This document shows positions 35,850 through 47,530 of a stretch of 64,000 nucleotides of DNA, one piece after another; the stretch's first letter is position 1; each line of letters opens with the position of its first letter. The notes beneath the pieces are model-generated. The model did no database searches. It had not been told where the DNA came from and worked only from the letters and a program-made list of their open reading frames with translations. The translations under genes and the position numbers were made by a program. The DNA lies in NCBI GenBank assembly GCA_958295665.1, contig OY282560.1, positions 142,902,091 to 142,966,090 on the forward strand, given 5' to 3'. The DNA is from Tipula vernalis. Its lineage: Eukaryota; Arthropoda; Insecta; Diptera; Tipulidae.

Positions 35850-35872
35850 TGCACCCATCGCATTTCATTCGT
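35830..35872. other. Centre of the palindrome, 3-nt spacer
   Basis: CGAATGAAATGCGATGGGT and its reverse complement flank the trinucleotide TGC at 35,850-35,852. Pairing continues outward for about 6 kb. In single-stranded form this is a hairpin with a 3-nt loop, as expected if a strand end folded back on itself and was extended. Confidence 0.9.
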
Positions 35873-37265
35873 ATATATAATTGTGTATCGCCACCAATCA
35901 TCCATAATCCATTACCGACTAACCGAAAGTTTTCTGTAGGGCTATTTGAAAACAGGTTTTAGATGATATTACGTGATTTCGTGGAGTTGGATACATGGCA
36001 ACACATATAATCCAAGAAATTTCGTTTATTACACTTCCCCAGTTAAGTGAAACATTGAATTGATTTTAATAATTTTTATAACAAAATAGTTTTATTATCA
36101 CTGTTTTAAAGAAATTAAGAAATCCTATAATGGGCAATATGCGAACCTTCAACAATTCATACATACCTTTTACATGTTAAGCTGGTCTTACTACATACAT
36201 CGGTTAGTTGTTGAAAGAAGCTGCAAAGCTTATCCACATAAATCAAACAGTTTTTTATTTTAAAAATTAACTTTATTTATTAAATATTTTTAAATTTATT
36301 ACATTTTTAACTTAATTATAATTTTTTTAAAAATTATTATAATATTTTTTTTTACATTAAATATAAACGTATGTTAATACCTAATCAAAGTTATTTATTT
36401 GTTTATTAAAAGTCGCTAAGCTATTTTGTTAAAGAAAATAAAAATCCTTTATTTTATTATTACCCCATGCAAAGTTTAAACAGAATTTGGAATTACAAAT
36501 CTCTTATCAAATACGATAGACACACTGTGATTTAATAAAACCAATTTAATGAATTTTTCGAGATTAGTTGCAGTGTGTCAACCTCGATTTTAGCTAATCC
36601 CTTTGTTTTTTAATATAATACTTAAACTAGTTTAGCTAAATCGGATTTATTAAACCACATTCTGTCTAGGGTATAAGGATCACTATTGTTTATATCGCAG
36701 ATTTATTATGTTTATACTTACCATATTCGTATGCGTTGTTTTAGCTGTGAATCCGTGACAAGTTGAAAATTCCAATCACATAAAAAACTGAATTGTTTCT
36801 TTTAGCTATTTTATTTATTTATTATGAAAGTATTAAACATACATTTTATATTTTTATAGAGATTAATTTATTAACATAAAATAATTAAAAGTATTATATT
36901 GATTAGTTAATTGATTGCACATTTAAAGATTAAACTTCATTTTATGCAGTTTCTAAATTAAATTGATTACATTTTTTATATTATTTTAAATTAATTAATA
37001 AATTTGTATTCATAGTTATAAAGTTACATATTCATAAATTTCATTTTCAAAATGTGCTACAACAAATATCTTATTTATTAACAGGAATATAAAACAAAAT
37101 ATTTTAATAGATTAATTGATTAATGCCGAAATATGATTATTAAACTTATAGTTAGTTCATAATTTTATAATTGTATTTACTTAAAGCTACAGTTATTAAT
37201 TTTATAACAAATTTGAATTTCTCGATTAATAATTTTATATAGCTACATTAAAGTTAATGTATTAA

Positions 37266-39209
37266 TTAATCAATCTCCATTAATTTATAATGTCCCCAAG
37301 CTAAAGTTTCATAATCTCCTTTAACTAAAAATCGTTTATCATCATGAGGATTAAGTGCGGTTTTGGTTTGAATAACTGAACTAACATGATGTTTTCTCGA
37401 TTGAATTAAGTTTTGTGAAATAATTCTAGGTTTTTCATTATTTAAACAGTTTAGATAATCATTAAATGTTATTCTGCATATTACAACTTGTTTTTTTACT
37501 CCTTTAGCTTTTTTAGTTTCTATAGTTCTTCGTTCTTTTTCCTCACCCTGAACCTTATACGTATACATATTTGATCTCAAACCAACAAACTCGGTCATTA
37601 TTGCACCATTATTCTCATCTTTCATAAGACCCGGAACTTTTTTATTTACGGAAGGAATTTACCAAATATTATTATCGGGGTAGTCACTTGTATCAAAACG
37701 TGTATAACAATCCTGCTTAATTATTTCATAAATATCGGGACATGTTATCTGATAGACGAGACTGTCTGTATCAGTATAGCAAATTATGCAATTATCTCCA
37801 AATTTAGGAATCATGTAACCATAATGAAAGTCATAAAGTGTTGTTTTGGCCAAGTCTAAAATACACATTCCAATATATATTGGTTTATTAAAAAAAATTT
37901 CGGATTTATTTAATTCAATAGCAACTAAATTTTCATTGAAAATAGTTGACGACTTGAATTCTGGCTTTGAAATTAGTGCTTCGGCTCCATATCTTCCTAA
38001 CCACTTAGTCACCAACTTTACAATACTATGTTTTCGAACATTCTCCATAGTTTTACCGAAGACAGCATTATTCATTAGTTTGAAAAGATTTTTCTCAAAC
38101 TCATTCTTTGCATTTGATCGTAGCAATGTATTTAAATCTATATACGGCTTTAACCAAGGTGATTGATCAAACTCAAGAATCTTATGAATTTTTGTTATTT
38201 TTAAACCATATTGGATAGCTTGTTTTAGGTTTCTATAGTGAATAATATATTTTTCTTTGTTATACAACGTAGCCATTAATTTCTCCTCTTTCGAACCCGG
38301 ACTACATTGATGTTCTGGACAGAATGGTAAGCCATTATGACTGTCGTGTAATTCGCTAGGATACTCTATATCTACTTCTAAAATATATCCCTTGTTAGAA
38401 TTTTCTTCAATTAGTTTTACATCAAAATCTTTAGTTTGAACCCATTTGAAGCCTCTAAAAGGTAAATATTGTGACATTGTCCAACCGTATTGATTATTAA
38501 TATCATTATACATTAAATAAGTGGATTCTTTATCGGGATCATAATTTTTGATATATTTATTATTGGCTTTAACGTAACGTTTTGTACACTGACTTAAGCC
38601 ACCTCTAATTCCACGCTCTACGAACATTAACATATCAATATCGGTAAGTAGCTCTAAAGATTTATTAGTATATTTTAGCATCGCATCCCAAGTGTATCCA
38701 GGAAGCGTAAAATAATGTGCTGGATCTAATCCATAAGTTTTATGACAACTATCTCGAAACTGCTCGAAAACATCCGTTAACAACAATTCATCTGTTTTGA
38801 GATATAAATCTGAATATTCACCGAAATTGTGTATATTGAATTTATTCCAAATATTTTGAGCATGTGTATATTGTTTCTCACTAATATTACTATCATTTAG
38901 TTTATTATAGAATTGTTCAAGCGGAGGGAGTGTTTCTTCTGCAAATTTTTGAGAACTATCGAAATAATCGTAAGGATAAACACCCTTCTTAGTTAACAGC
39001 AAAAATGTATCATCTGAAATTAGCGGGTATTCAGATTTTAAATTAGGAAAAGTAATTAAATATGATGAAAGATCATCTAAGCTTTTATCCATAAATCGAA
39101 ATGAATCTATAAATCGAAATTTTGTTAAATATAAATTTAAATGTTTAGTAAATGATATGTATTTCTCCTTGTTTATTGGTATTAGCTTTATAACTTTAAC
39201 TTTTAAACT
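37266..39209 (-). pseudogene. Protein-primed family-B DNA polymerase, truncated (right copy)
   Basis: Mirror image of the left polymerase. The frames 37,659-39,092 (477 codons) and 37,266-37,625 (119 codons) translate identically to the left copy. The same in-frame stop (37,659-37,661) and the same 5' truncation by the AAAGTT array are present. The lesions therefore predate the duplication, or the arms have been kept identical since. The two genes converge on the central spacer. The frame at 37,846-38,166 on the + strand is an antisense shadow. Confidence 0.9.
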
Positions 39210-39780
39210 TCAACTTTAACTTTTTAATTTTTACTTTAGCTTTTTAACTTTAACTTGAACTATTAAACTTTTTAACTCTAAATTTTAAACTTTTTAATTT
39301 TTTAACTTTTACTTTTAACTAACTTATTTTAACTTTAACACTTCTTAAATTTAACACTTTTTTTAACTTTAACTTTTTTAACTTTTGCGTTTTAACTTTA
39401 ACTTTTTAACAAACTTTTTAACTTTAACGTTTTAACTTCAACTTTTCAACTTTAACTTTAACTTTTTAACTGTAACTTTTATTTTTTATTTTTTAGTTTA
39501 ACTTTTTTAACTTTAGCTTTTTAACACTAACTTTTTAATTTGAACTTTTAATTTTAAGTTAAACTTTTTATCTTTAACTTTGACTTTAACATTTTAAGTT
39601 TAACTTTTATGCTTCAACTTTAACTTCTTTAACTTTTAAGCTTTAACTTGTTAACTTTAACTTTTTTAACTTTAACCTCAACTTTTTAATTTTATCTTTA
39701 TCGTTTTAATTTTAATATTTTAATATTTACTTTTTAACTTTAACTTTATAACTTTAACTTTTAACTTTTTAACTTTAAGT
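39187..39780 (-). repeat. AACTTT-type hexamer array (right arm)
   Basis: Mirror copy of the array at 31,930-32,520. It abuts the 5' end of the right polymerase copy. By eye the interruptions (for example CGTTTTAAC and GCTTTTTAAC variants) are the same as in the left array. Confidence 0.9.
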
Positions 39781-39789
39781 CTGACGCCT

Positions 39790-41490
39790 CACAAGTATAA
39801 TGCATATTTTAGCAAGTTTTAAGAAAACCCCATTTAAAAATATCAGTGATAGAAAATTGCAAGACTGAAGTCGGGGTTTTTATATAATTTTCCTGTTGCA
39901 ATAATTTAGTATGAAATAGATAACGTGTTTTACAGTTTCAGTTGTCCTTGAATTATAATTTGAAAATGAATCCGATATCACTTCATTTGCACAAAAAAAT
40001 TATGAAATTTTAAATTCTGGGATCATAAAACAGTTAAAATCCAGAAAGAAAATCACGAAAAATCAAATAAATGAAAAAAAAAATCAATTTTACAGATATT
40101 TTTAGATTTTGTTACAAATTGAGATATTTCTGGTTCACATCTATGTATAAGTAGAAGCGATTCGAACAATACAATTAATTCAGTCATTAATTTTGTTAAA
40201 CTAAATTTTGGCTGCTAATGGCAGAAGAGTATTTCTTTTCCATAAGTATTGAAATTTTAAGGTCTCAATACAGTTAGAAACTTCGTTCGCCGTTTTACAG
40301 CCTACTTCAATCTTAATTTTGAGGTATCATGGTTAAAATCGACTAACTTTGGACGCACTTCTAACAATGTAAAATAGATTTTGAATGTTTTCTAAAGTAT
40401 TGAGATTCCATCAACAGTCGGCATTATCAAAAGCCAACGAGTTTTGGAGAAATCTAAAATTATTTAGTATTCAACATCAATTATTAAAAAAATCTTGAGG
40501 TGCGAGTACTTGAATTTAAGGAATAACCATATAAACCATCTGCAGATTAAATTAATTTGTATGTAATAGGGCCGATCACATAATAGGGACGATCCCTATA
40601 TAATCTCTTTCCATAACTTTAGCATTTTGTTTAAATTAGCAAGTAGTAGGTATGTTTAAATATATTCATTCTGCGGAAAATTTATTTGCGAAATGTGGTA
40701 TATTTAATTCATTCGATCCTCTTGTGGAACAAAATGTGGTACAGTTGAAAACGTAGTACGTTATTTTTCGTTCGAGCAATGATCATAATGATACTACTAT
40801 TCATATGCATTTATTTATTTTTATTTATCTGAATTAATACAATTTATATAATGACCTCAATTTGTGAGGATTAATAATTCAATAACAGTAATAAATATAA
40901 AATACCTACATAAACATTCTTTTAACTTAAAAGTAAATAATCAAGACAAGAGATAAATAATTATGAACATTTGAAACATATATAAATGTTGTGTTAAATG
41001 CCCCATCAAGAGAAAATATTATAAACAAATGTATTTGCATGAGGTGCAAAAATTCGATTACTTATTTGAATATATTAATTACACATATGATTAAAAAAAC
41101 AATTATAAGGAAACATCCCTAGGAAGACAAAATAAAAAAACTAAAAGAAAATATATTTCTATTAATTTATATATTTCTATAAATTATTATTGAGAGAGAA
41201 TTTACAGATGTGTTATATATCATTCTATTTCTTATTCATTCATCTAATCTCATTTTATTGGCAAATGAGCATACATTTGTTATCTCTCGTAAATTGCATA
41301 ATTGGCAGCAATAAAGAAAAAATATTTCGTCATGAATAAAATTATTGCATCGTCAAAATTGAATTGTCATACATTTTTTATATATTTACAAACGTCTTAT
41401 CATATGTACGCAAGGTCAGCAATCTTAACATCACATTTTATTTTATTTTCACGAAATGTAGATATAATATATCAGGTTGATTAATTAGCG
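39790..41490. other. Arm interior without recognisable gene (right)
   Basis: Mirror of 30,240-31,930. No coding segment is supported; the 60-aa frame at 41,302-41,484 mirrors 30,226-30,408. Confidence 0.5.
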
Positions 41491-41494
41491 TTTT

Positions 41495-41760
41495 ATGTTT
41501 TTATTCATTAAACAACAACAACAAACTGAATTTTCGATTAAAATACTATTTTTATATTGCATGACGTCATAAACTAAGATAATAATTTTGGTAGGTTCTA
41601 AAAGTTGCAAATTCGAGAAAAAAAATTATCTCATCATATTCTTCTATCTGCTTCCAGACGTACTTTGTACGTAAATTTTTGTCAAAATTTCATTAGGACC
41701 TCTAATTTCGGAGATAATTAGGATTTTATGTTTTTTATTTATTAAAACAACAACAACAAA
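41495..41760 (-). repeat. Single ~233-bp unit in the right arm (hybrid)
   Basis: The right arm keeps one full unit. Its outer part carries the variants of left unit 1 (TACGTCTGG, ATCTCCG, TTATTATCTTAG). Its inner part carries those of left unit 2 (CGAAAATTCAG, TTTAATGAATAAAAAC). The switch lies in the shared stretch around TGACGTCA (41,562-41,569). This is what unequal recombination or slippage between two units gives. Confidence 0.85.
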
Positions 41761-41893
41761 ATATTTTTTTTTATTTAGAATCAAATTCTCAATTGCTCTA
41801 CATTTATATGAAATGACGCCAAAAAAAGCAAATTTAGACCTTCATAAGAAAATACATGTAATTTTGCGCTCGTACCCGCATAGCTTATCTACT

Positions 41894-41899
41894 AAGATG
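41894..41899 (+). repeat. Target site duplication, right copy (AAGATG)
   Basis: Identical to 29,578-29,583 and directly abutting the CT-3' end of the element. Beyond it the sequence is GTACCATTTTAAAATCC, unlike the left flank. Confidence 0.85.
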
Positions 41900-42780
41900 G
41901 TACCATTTTAAAATCCCTATTCCTTTTTGGTTAAAAGGAGCCCAATTTTATAATTTTCGGATAATTCTCTTTCTTCTATAGCAAAAAATACAATACAAAG
42001 GGCATGTAATTTTTAAATATTTGACACCCTGTGTCTGAAAAAACCACAAAAAAAAATGATGTTCCATAAATTGTTTGTTTTAGTCAGTGCTACACACTCA
42101 AAATCTAAAAATTAAAACATGACTTCCAAAAAATGTGATTTGATGAATTGTTCACCCTATTTATTTACAACTAGTAATAACCAGTTTACTGCCTTAATTA
42201 CTCGTGTATCATTTTCCTCAGTGAGCCAGATAATTATTGACTATTTAAAAAACCGTGAAAACTATTTTGCCACTATTTTTAGGCGGTATAGTAAGAATGT
42301 GAGCTAGTGGCCGATTAGAGCCAATAAGCCGGCTAACATAGAGATAGATACTTTGCGCGCCTAATGATTACATTTCGAAACTGCTAGAACGGTAATTGCC
42401 ATCTGCTAGGTGTGCTTGTTCTTTCTGGAACTATTCTAAAAGGATAATTTCTGCCTAAACAGATGTACAAAAAAGCCAGATTAGCAGCCTAGGATTAAAA
42501 TGTGTGTTTAGTTGGCGGTTATAGCACTTTTACAGATCAGATTTTTTGCTTTTGCTAATAGCATTGCATATCACAAAAATGTTCAACTGTGCAGTTTGAA
42601 TGGCCACAAGTTGGTTTGTGCAAGTAACAAAATTACTTGGTTTACTTTAGTAGAATCTACTTGCGTGATGATTAATATTAAATCTGACGAATTGAAATAC
42701 CTTCAAATATTCATGACTCGGTGTTAAACAGTATTGATTTAGGTGACGAAACTCTTTCTCGATAATATTGGAAGCTTGAG
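41900..42780. other. Stretch without an assignable gene
   Basis: Small + strand frames at 42,119-42,307 and 42,512-42,727 show no motif I can name. The region lies just 5' of gypsy gag-like coding and could include its LTR or leader, but no second LTR copy is visible. Confidence 0.35.
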
Positions 42781-42784
42781 AATA

Positions 42785-43010
42785 TGACCGGAGCGACAAA
42801 GGTAGTTACAAAACATCTGTTAAAACAAATTTGGATGAATGGCTTACCACCTACAACAAAAAGCATTTTAGCTGCTTTTAATCAGGACGATATTTCCAAT
42901 TTGTTAAGTAAGCCTTATAAAATTCATGAATTCGAACTTTCGTAAGCTGCAGCAGAAACCTCATCGAAACCAATCTAAATCAAATCATATTCGTAGTAAT
43001 AGTTAGGTAA
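42785..43010 (+). pseudogene. Ty3/gypsy gag fragment
   Basis: The + strand reads VVTKHLLKQIWMNGLPPTTK, then SILAAFNQDDISNLLSKPYK. This resembles the L...W...LP......L.......L..LA..AD segment at the C-terminal end of gypsy capsid proteins. A stop follows. The assignment is supported by the gypsy RT about 600 bp downstream in the same orientation. Confidence 0.5.
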
Positions 43011-43419
43011 CAAGTTATCTGTAGAAATCCTTGCGATTTCAAAGTAAATATCAACCGCAAAAAACTAGTTTCATCCTTTGTTTTGTCAAATAGCGGTAAC
43101 TTGTTATCACAACGTTTATTCATAAGATCTCTCTCAAATATTTTCCTCATAGTATCAAAACCAAGATGACTGTTTAGGCGCAGTGTTAACGGTTCACAGA
43201 TTAACATATACGCCACTAAATTACTACTTGGTTTATGAAGATAATTGTTCTGTAATTGCATCGGTTAATCGACAATATGCTGGTAGATATCAAACGATAG
43301 CTTTTTGATATACCAAAACATCGTTAACTGTTACAGGTATCACAGTATCGGTAGATAGCCTGAGACATTAGAAACTAAATTTAGAATGCAACACTACGGT
43401 ATAACAAACACATTTGTAT

Positions 43420-43910
43420 TATTGCTCGAATATTATCGGATTCTTACTGCATCACCTGACTGTAGTGCTCCTCATTGCACCTCTTTATAAAGAAAGAACA
43501 AAATAATTCGTACCCAATCTTGCACATTAACAAATTTAAAATGAAACTAAACTGGTACCTAATACTACGGGTACTCCAAAATCGACCTTATAACAGCATA
43601 CCATCATACACCCGTAGCGTTGGATGACATACAAAAGACGGCCATAATTACATTATTCGGACTCTTCGAATTTCAAAGAATGCAGTTCGATCTCGAGAAT
43701 TCGGTCTAAAGAATTTAAAACAAGCGCTTCAATATTTATGCGATTTCGATCAAAGAAATCAACGTTTCGAAATGTGAATTGGGAAAGCTAACCCACGAAT
43801 ATCTATTTCACATCACTTCGAAAAATGGAAACGTGCTTTTTACGGATCAAGTGCACGGAATAGTTGCTCTTCAACCACCGAAATATATCAAAATAATTCA
43901 AAAATTGTTT
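43420..43910 (+). pseudogene. Ty3/gypsy reverse transcriptase, decayed
   Basis: Segments in order are SKIDLITAYHHTPVALDDIQ and KTAIITLFGLFEFQRMQFDL (palm motifs: DL..AYHQIPV...DI.KTA..TPFGLFEF..MPFGL), then KCELGKLTHEYLFHITSKNG (the KC.FG...EFLGH.IS..G segment after the catalytic YLDD). The YLDD itself is lost to frameshift between about 43,720 and 43,770. The antisense frame at 42,980-43,261 is not a gene. Confidence 0.75.
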
Positions 43911-43924
43911 GGTATAATAAATTA

Positions 43925-44400
43925 CTAGTCCCAGGAGCACCGAGCTACGCTCGTTCCGAATTACATTAGCGTTTGTTACACGTTCATGTCACTGAGTTTC
44001 ACCTCATTCAATTGAGCAATATGTTAGTTCCATTTAGACTGTCGATTTTCCAGAAAAATTTCCGACACTCATGTTTGAATCCCATTCTATACTAAACAAA
44101 TCCCATTCTATACAATTCATCCCAATTGAAAGGAAATGGTTTAATTCTATTGAAACTAGAATAATATTCATATTCCCATTTTACAATCCCATTTTCATGG
44201 TACATACCGAGTTCTATCGAAATCGGTTGAGAAATGGCTTTGGTCCATTGGAATTGGCCATTTTACAGAACCTATACGATCCATATTTGGAACTAATTTA
44301 TGATCTCTATATAATTCTCAAAAATCACAATTGAACAAATAAAAAAAACAAAACACAATGCAATATCAATAGCAATAACAACAATTAGATTTCCTTTGTT
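43925..44400. other. Unassigned stretch after the gypsy RT
   Basis: The 87-aa frame at 44,071-44,334 contains a GTTCTATCGAAATCGGTTGA word near 44,212, which resembles the conserved 3' region of some LINEs or SINEs. Otherwise nothing can be called. The duplicated words ATCCCATTCTATAC occur at about 44,082 and 44,100. Confidence 0.35.
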
Positions 44401-44409
44401 AGAAAATAA

Positions 44410-44935
44410 AATAAAAATGAAACCCGAACCTCTCCAGAAAGCCTACTAAAATATTTTTCCAAGAAATCAAAACCCATTACAATTGCTTCCTTTCACCAGA
44501 AAATTTCCATCTAACCAATTACTATTAACAAAAGAAAATAATAAAAATATGAATTCCCATAGGAGGATCCTCTTAAACGAATTTTACTGAAATAAAACCA
44601 CCCCAACCAACATTAATAAAAATCAAATAACCGTTTCAGAAACCGGTAGTAAGTTAAAAAGTAAGATAAAACCAAGCAAACAGGGGCTCACCGGACGAGA
44701 ACTTCCTTAACGTTTTTTTGAAGAATCAATACCCGGTGTTATCGCGTTTTGGCACTCGAAAACTCTCTTTCACCAATTATGATCAATAAAAAAATATTCA
44801 AAAAAACGAACCCCAAGGCCTATTAGAGGACCCACTAAACAACATTTCCCGAAATCAAAGTCCACTGCAAATGTTTCCTAACACTAGAAAATCCCTGCTC
44901 ACCAATTATTACAAAAATCGTTGAACTTAAAAAAT
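44410..44935. repeat. Degenerate tandem repeat, about three units
   Basis: Three diverged units begin near 44,420, 44,685 and 44,812. Each contains a CCTACTAAA or CCCACTAAACAAC word, then AAATCAAA.CC, then TTTCACCAGAAAA or TAACACTAGAAAATC, then AACCAATTA or CACCAATTAT. The last unit joins the SINE below. Confidence 0.5.
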
Positions 44936-45046
44936 GGACCTCGACCATCCGGAGGATGTATAGCTGTATCACCCACCGGGAATCGAACCCGGGACCTCCG
45001 GAGCTTAATGCAAGCATTCTAACCACTGTGCCACCGGGGCGGCGTT
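44936..45046 (-). mobile_element. tRNA-derived SINE head (minus strand)
   Basis: On the minus strand GCCGCCCCGGTGGCACAGTG leads into TTAGAATGCTTGCATT and then GGTCCCGGGTTCGATTCCC. These are canonical internal RNA polymerase III A and B boxes spaced as in a tRNA. The 5' GCCGCCC and the 3' GGTGGGTGA could pair as a tRNA-like acceptor. The same head occurs in opposite orientation at 45,503, so it is a repeat, not a single tRNA gene. Confidence 0.75.
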
Positions 45047-45502
45047 TGTTTGTAATGCTGTATTTAAATATTAACAGTATGCTATTTATAATTAAATATT
45101 ATTATATTGTATAGTATTAGAAGTAATAATTTTCATATAACGGACTTAGTCAAAGTGTACATTTACAAAATGAATTTAAAAACAGGAGGAAATTAAATTC
45201 TTTGTACCTAATGGATTTTAAAGATATTGAATATCTTAATTTTCGTGACCAATAATTTAAGAAATATACTTTTAAAACCACAATTCAACTTACAATATGC
45301 GATTGAGCGACACAATATGCGATTTATTGAAAACTGAGCAAATTTCAAAATTATCCATTAAATTGTGATGTTTATAATTATATTGTACATATATTATCCA
45401 TTTAGTATGGTTAATCATCAAGTTTAACAGAATTAATTATTTAGATAATCTATGTATTTAAATAATAAACACATTTTTCAGTTACACATTTAAATTCATT
45501 GT

Positions 45503-45712
45503 CGCCCCGGTGGTACAGTGGTTAGCATACTTGTTTTAACCTCCGGAGGTCCCGGGCTCGATTCTCGGTGGGTGAAAAATGTTCACGGCTGGTTAAGGTC
45601 AATGAATTAATCAATCATTATCATCCGCATGAAAATTCTGATTACGTATCCTCATTTGAGGCGGCCAAATCCATATATGGGATGTAGCGCCAGCGGAAAA
45701 AAAATATATAAA
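45503..45712 (+). mobile_element. tRNA-derived SINE, near full length
   Basis: The head TCGCCCCGGTGGTACAGTGG, then TTAGCATACTTG, then GGTCCCGGGCTCGATTCTCG contains A and B boxes. The body continues about 125 bp and ends at GGGATGTAGCGCCAGCGG followed by A8 and AT-rich DNA, a typical SINE tail. Length is about 210 bp. Transcription by Pol III from the head and mobilisation by a LINE in trans are known for this class. Flanking duplications are not clear in the AT-rich target. Confidence 0.75.
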
Positions 45713-47530
45713 TTAATTTAAAAATAATTATTTATACACTTCTTAACTAGTTTCACAACGATTTAACACTATAATAATTCTCGCTATAAAAGTCGAATTT
45801 TAAGGCAAAAATAAATTAGTCAAAATCTTTCCATATAAAAAGTTAGTTACATGTCGTAACTTATATTTACATATTAATAAAGTGTCATTAAAATATAATG
45901 TTTTAATGCAAAGTATAAATAAACATTACACATTTCAGAATCTTTAAATTAAATTAATACTAAAATAGCTACATAATGAATAATCTTATTGCTTCAAACA
46001 AATTAAATTTATTTGAAAAAACTTTTACTTACTTAATTTTAATACACTTTATAAATAAAAAAATTCACATAAAATAAATATGAACTACTGTTAAAAATAT
46101 TGTTTGTATATAATTGTCACTATTATAGCTATATGAAAGCTTTTACACAAACTGACTGCGAGCTTATTTTTAATAAATAAAATGTTTAGCTATCACTGTC
46201 ACTATTATATAATATGTTAAATATTAATTATTCAATTTATTTAAAGTTTTGTATTTTATTTTATAATTTAACAATATATTTAATTAAATTTTTTCATTTA
46301 TATTTGTATAAGAATAAGAATAATAATAACACATCTCAATATTAAAGAATATTGAAAATTAAACTGACGATGACAAAACATTTGAAATCTAACGAACATC
46401 TGAAATTATAATATTTGAAATAATCATCAAATACGAAGCAGAGTGCGTTTTATGACATCCTTGCTCTATCAACATTATTCCGCAATTGGCGATTGGAAAA
46501 CTGCAAAATGCGATACCTATCGGGAATGATATAAACCCTACGCTCTGCATGAAATGACATTTCTCTCCATATAAAACATATGGAGAGTGAAACTACCGGA
46601 ATTAAATTGAACCCTACGCTCTGCATGCAAAATCATGACAGTCCAATCGTCAATGGACGATTGGATAAGTTGAGAAAGCACTACCTATCGGAAAAAAATG
46701 AAGCTGTTCACCCATAAGCCGATTTTTGTTTATATGGCGTTATATGGAAAAATTCATGATTTGAATTTAATATTTCTAAATTAAAATCGTAATATTTTGA
46801 TAATATAGCGCATCTAATATATAGTTTGAAGTATGATTTTTGTATACCGAACGGAATATCCCATACTTTGTCATTTGAAATAGGGGAAATATATTGCTGA
46901 ATATTGCATATATTTGTTGTAAATTAGAGTAACAGAATACAAGTTTAAAAATGAATTTCTCTATAAATTGATATATGAAATAAGTTTTTATTTTAAATAC
47001 CATATTTTATTATAGTCATGTATTATTTATTTTATATAACCATTAAAAAAAAATAGTAATAAAATTTTAAATATAAGTTTTTTTTAACATGTAATAGTAA
47101 TATAAACCATTATAGTGACGTCTTTAGATACTAATAAGGTTTATTAAAACAACAAGCATCATTTTCGTTCTAATAATTAGTCTTTTACCACTTTTATTAA
47201 TATTTTAATGAAAATTCTTCTGCTTTTCCATAGTAAATTTCAAAAGTTTGTGGGTGAGTTAATTTATTTTTTCTCCGCTAGAGCACACCCTACAATCGTC
47301 AATCGTTGTCGTTCTATCATCATCATCATCATCATATAACCAAAACACTAACACATATACATACATATATTGTTTTGTATTCTCTCAATTGTTTTTTTTT
47401 ATTGTACCGTACGGTGTACAGTTAAAATAGATTTTGGTTTAGTACTTCGTTTTATGTTATGTACTTACAGACATTAGCAATTACACAATGTATGTAGATA
47501 TTAGAAGCAACGAATTCTATTTGAAAACTC
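45713..47530. other. AT-rich noncoding stretch with a small hairpin
   Basis: No gene is supported. Near 46,563-46,587 CTCTCCATAT and ATATGGAGAG form a 10-bp stem with a 5-nt loop. Around it the phrase ACCCTACGCTCTGCATG occurs twice (about 46,537 and 46,613), suggesting a small duplicated or inserted element. An (ATC)7-type microsatellite lies at about 47,315-47,335. Confidence 0.45.

Larger units (their letters stand above)
29584..41893. mobile_element. Palindromic Polinton-like element, 12.3 kb
   Basis: The whole element is one inverted repeat. The left arm 29,584-35,849 and right arm 35,853-41,893 are reverse complements with very few differences. It begins AGTAGATAAGCTATGCGGG and ends with the complement of that, so the termini are 5'-AG and CT-3'. 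It is flanked by 6-bp direct repeats. Termini and duplication length match Polintons (Mavericks), which are self-synthesising elements with protein-primed PolB and a retroviral-like integrase. Ordinary Polintons are 15-20 kb, have TIRs of a few hundred bp to about 1 kb, and carry about ten genes. Here the TIRs are the entire element and only the polymerase is recognisable. Integrase, capsid, ATPase and protease were not seen. I infer a defective genome mobilised in trans. Alternative: a protein-primed linear plasmid or virus derivative integrated by another route. Confidence 0.85.
35853..41893 (-). repeat. Right arm of the palindrome
   Basis: Reverse complement of the left arm, 6,041 bp. Observed differences from the left arm are 6 extra bp near 36,743-36,748 (AGCTGT word, absent at about 34,960), a substitution at 36,946 versus 34,762, and only one full ~233-bp terminal unit instead of two. 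Confidence 0.95.

Noticed and set aside
29584..41893. Assembly or fold-back read artefact as explanation of the giant palindrome
   Set aside because: The flanks outside the palindrome differ, both junctions carry the same 6-bp duplication, and the arms differ by a 232-bp unit, a 6-bp indel and a SNP. A missed-adapter read would give mirrored flanks and no target duplication. Raw reads would still be the final test.
45503..45580. A functional tRNA gene
   Set aside because: The tRNA-like head is repeated nearby with substitutions and is followed by a SINE-like body and A-rich tail. No conventional anticodon loop can be assigned with confidence.
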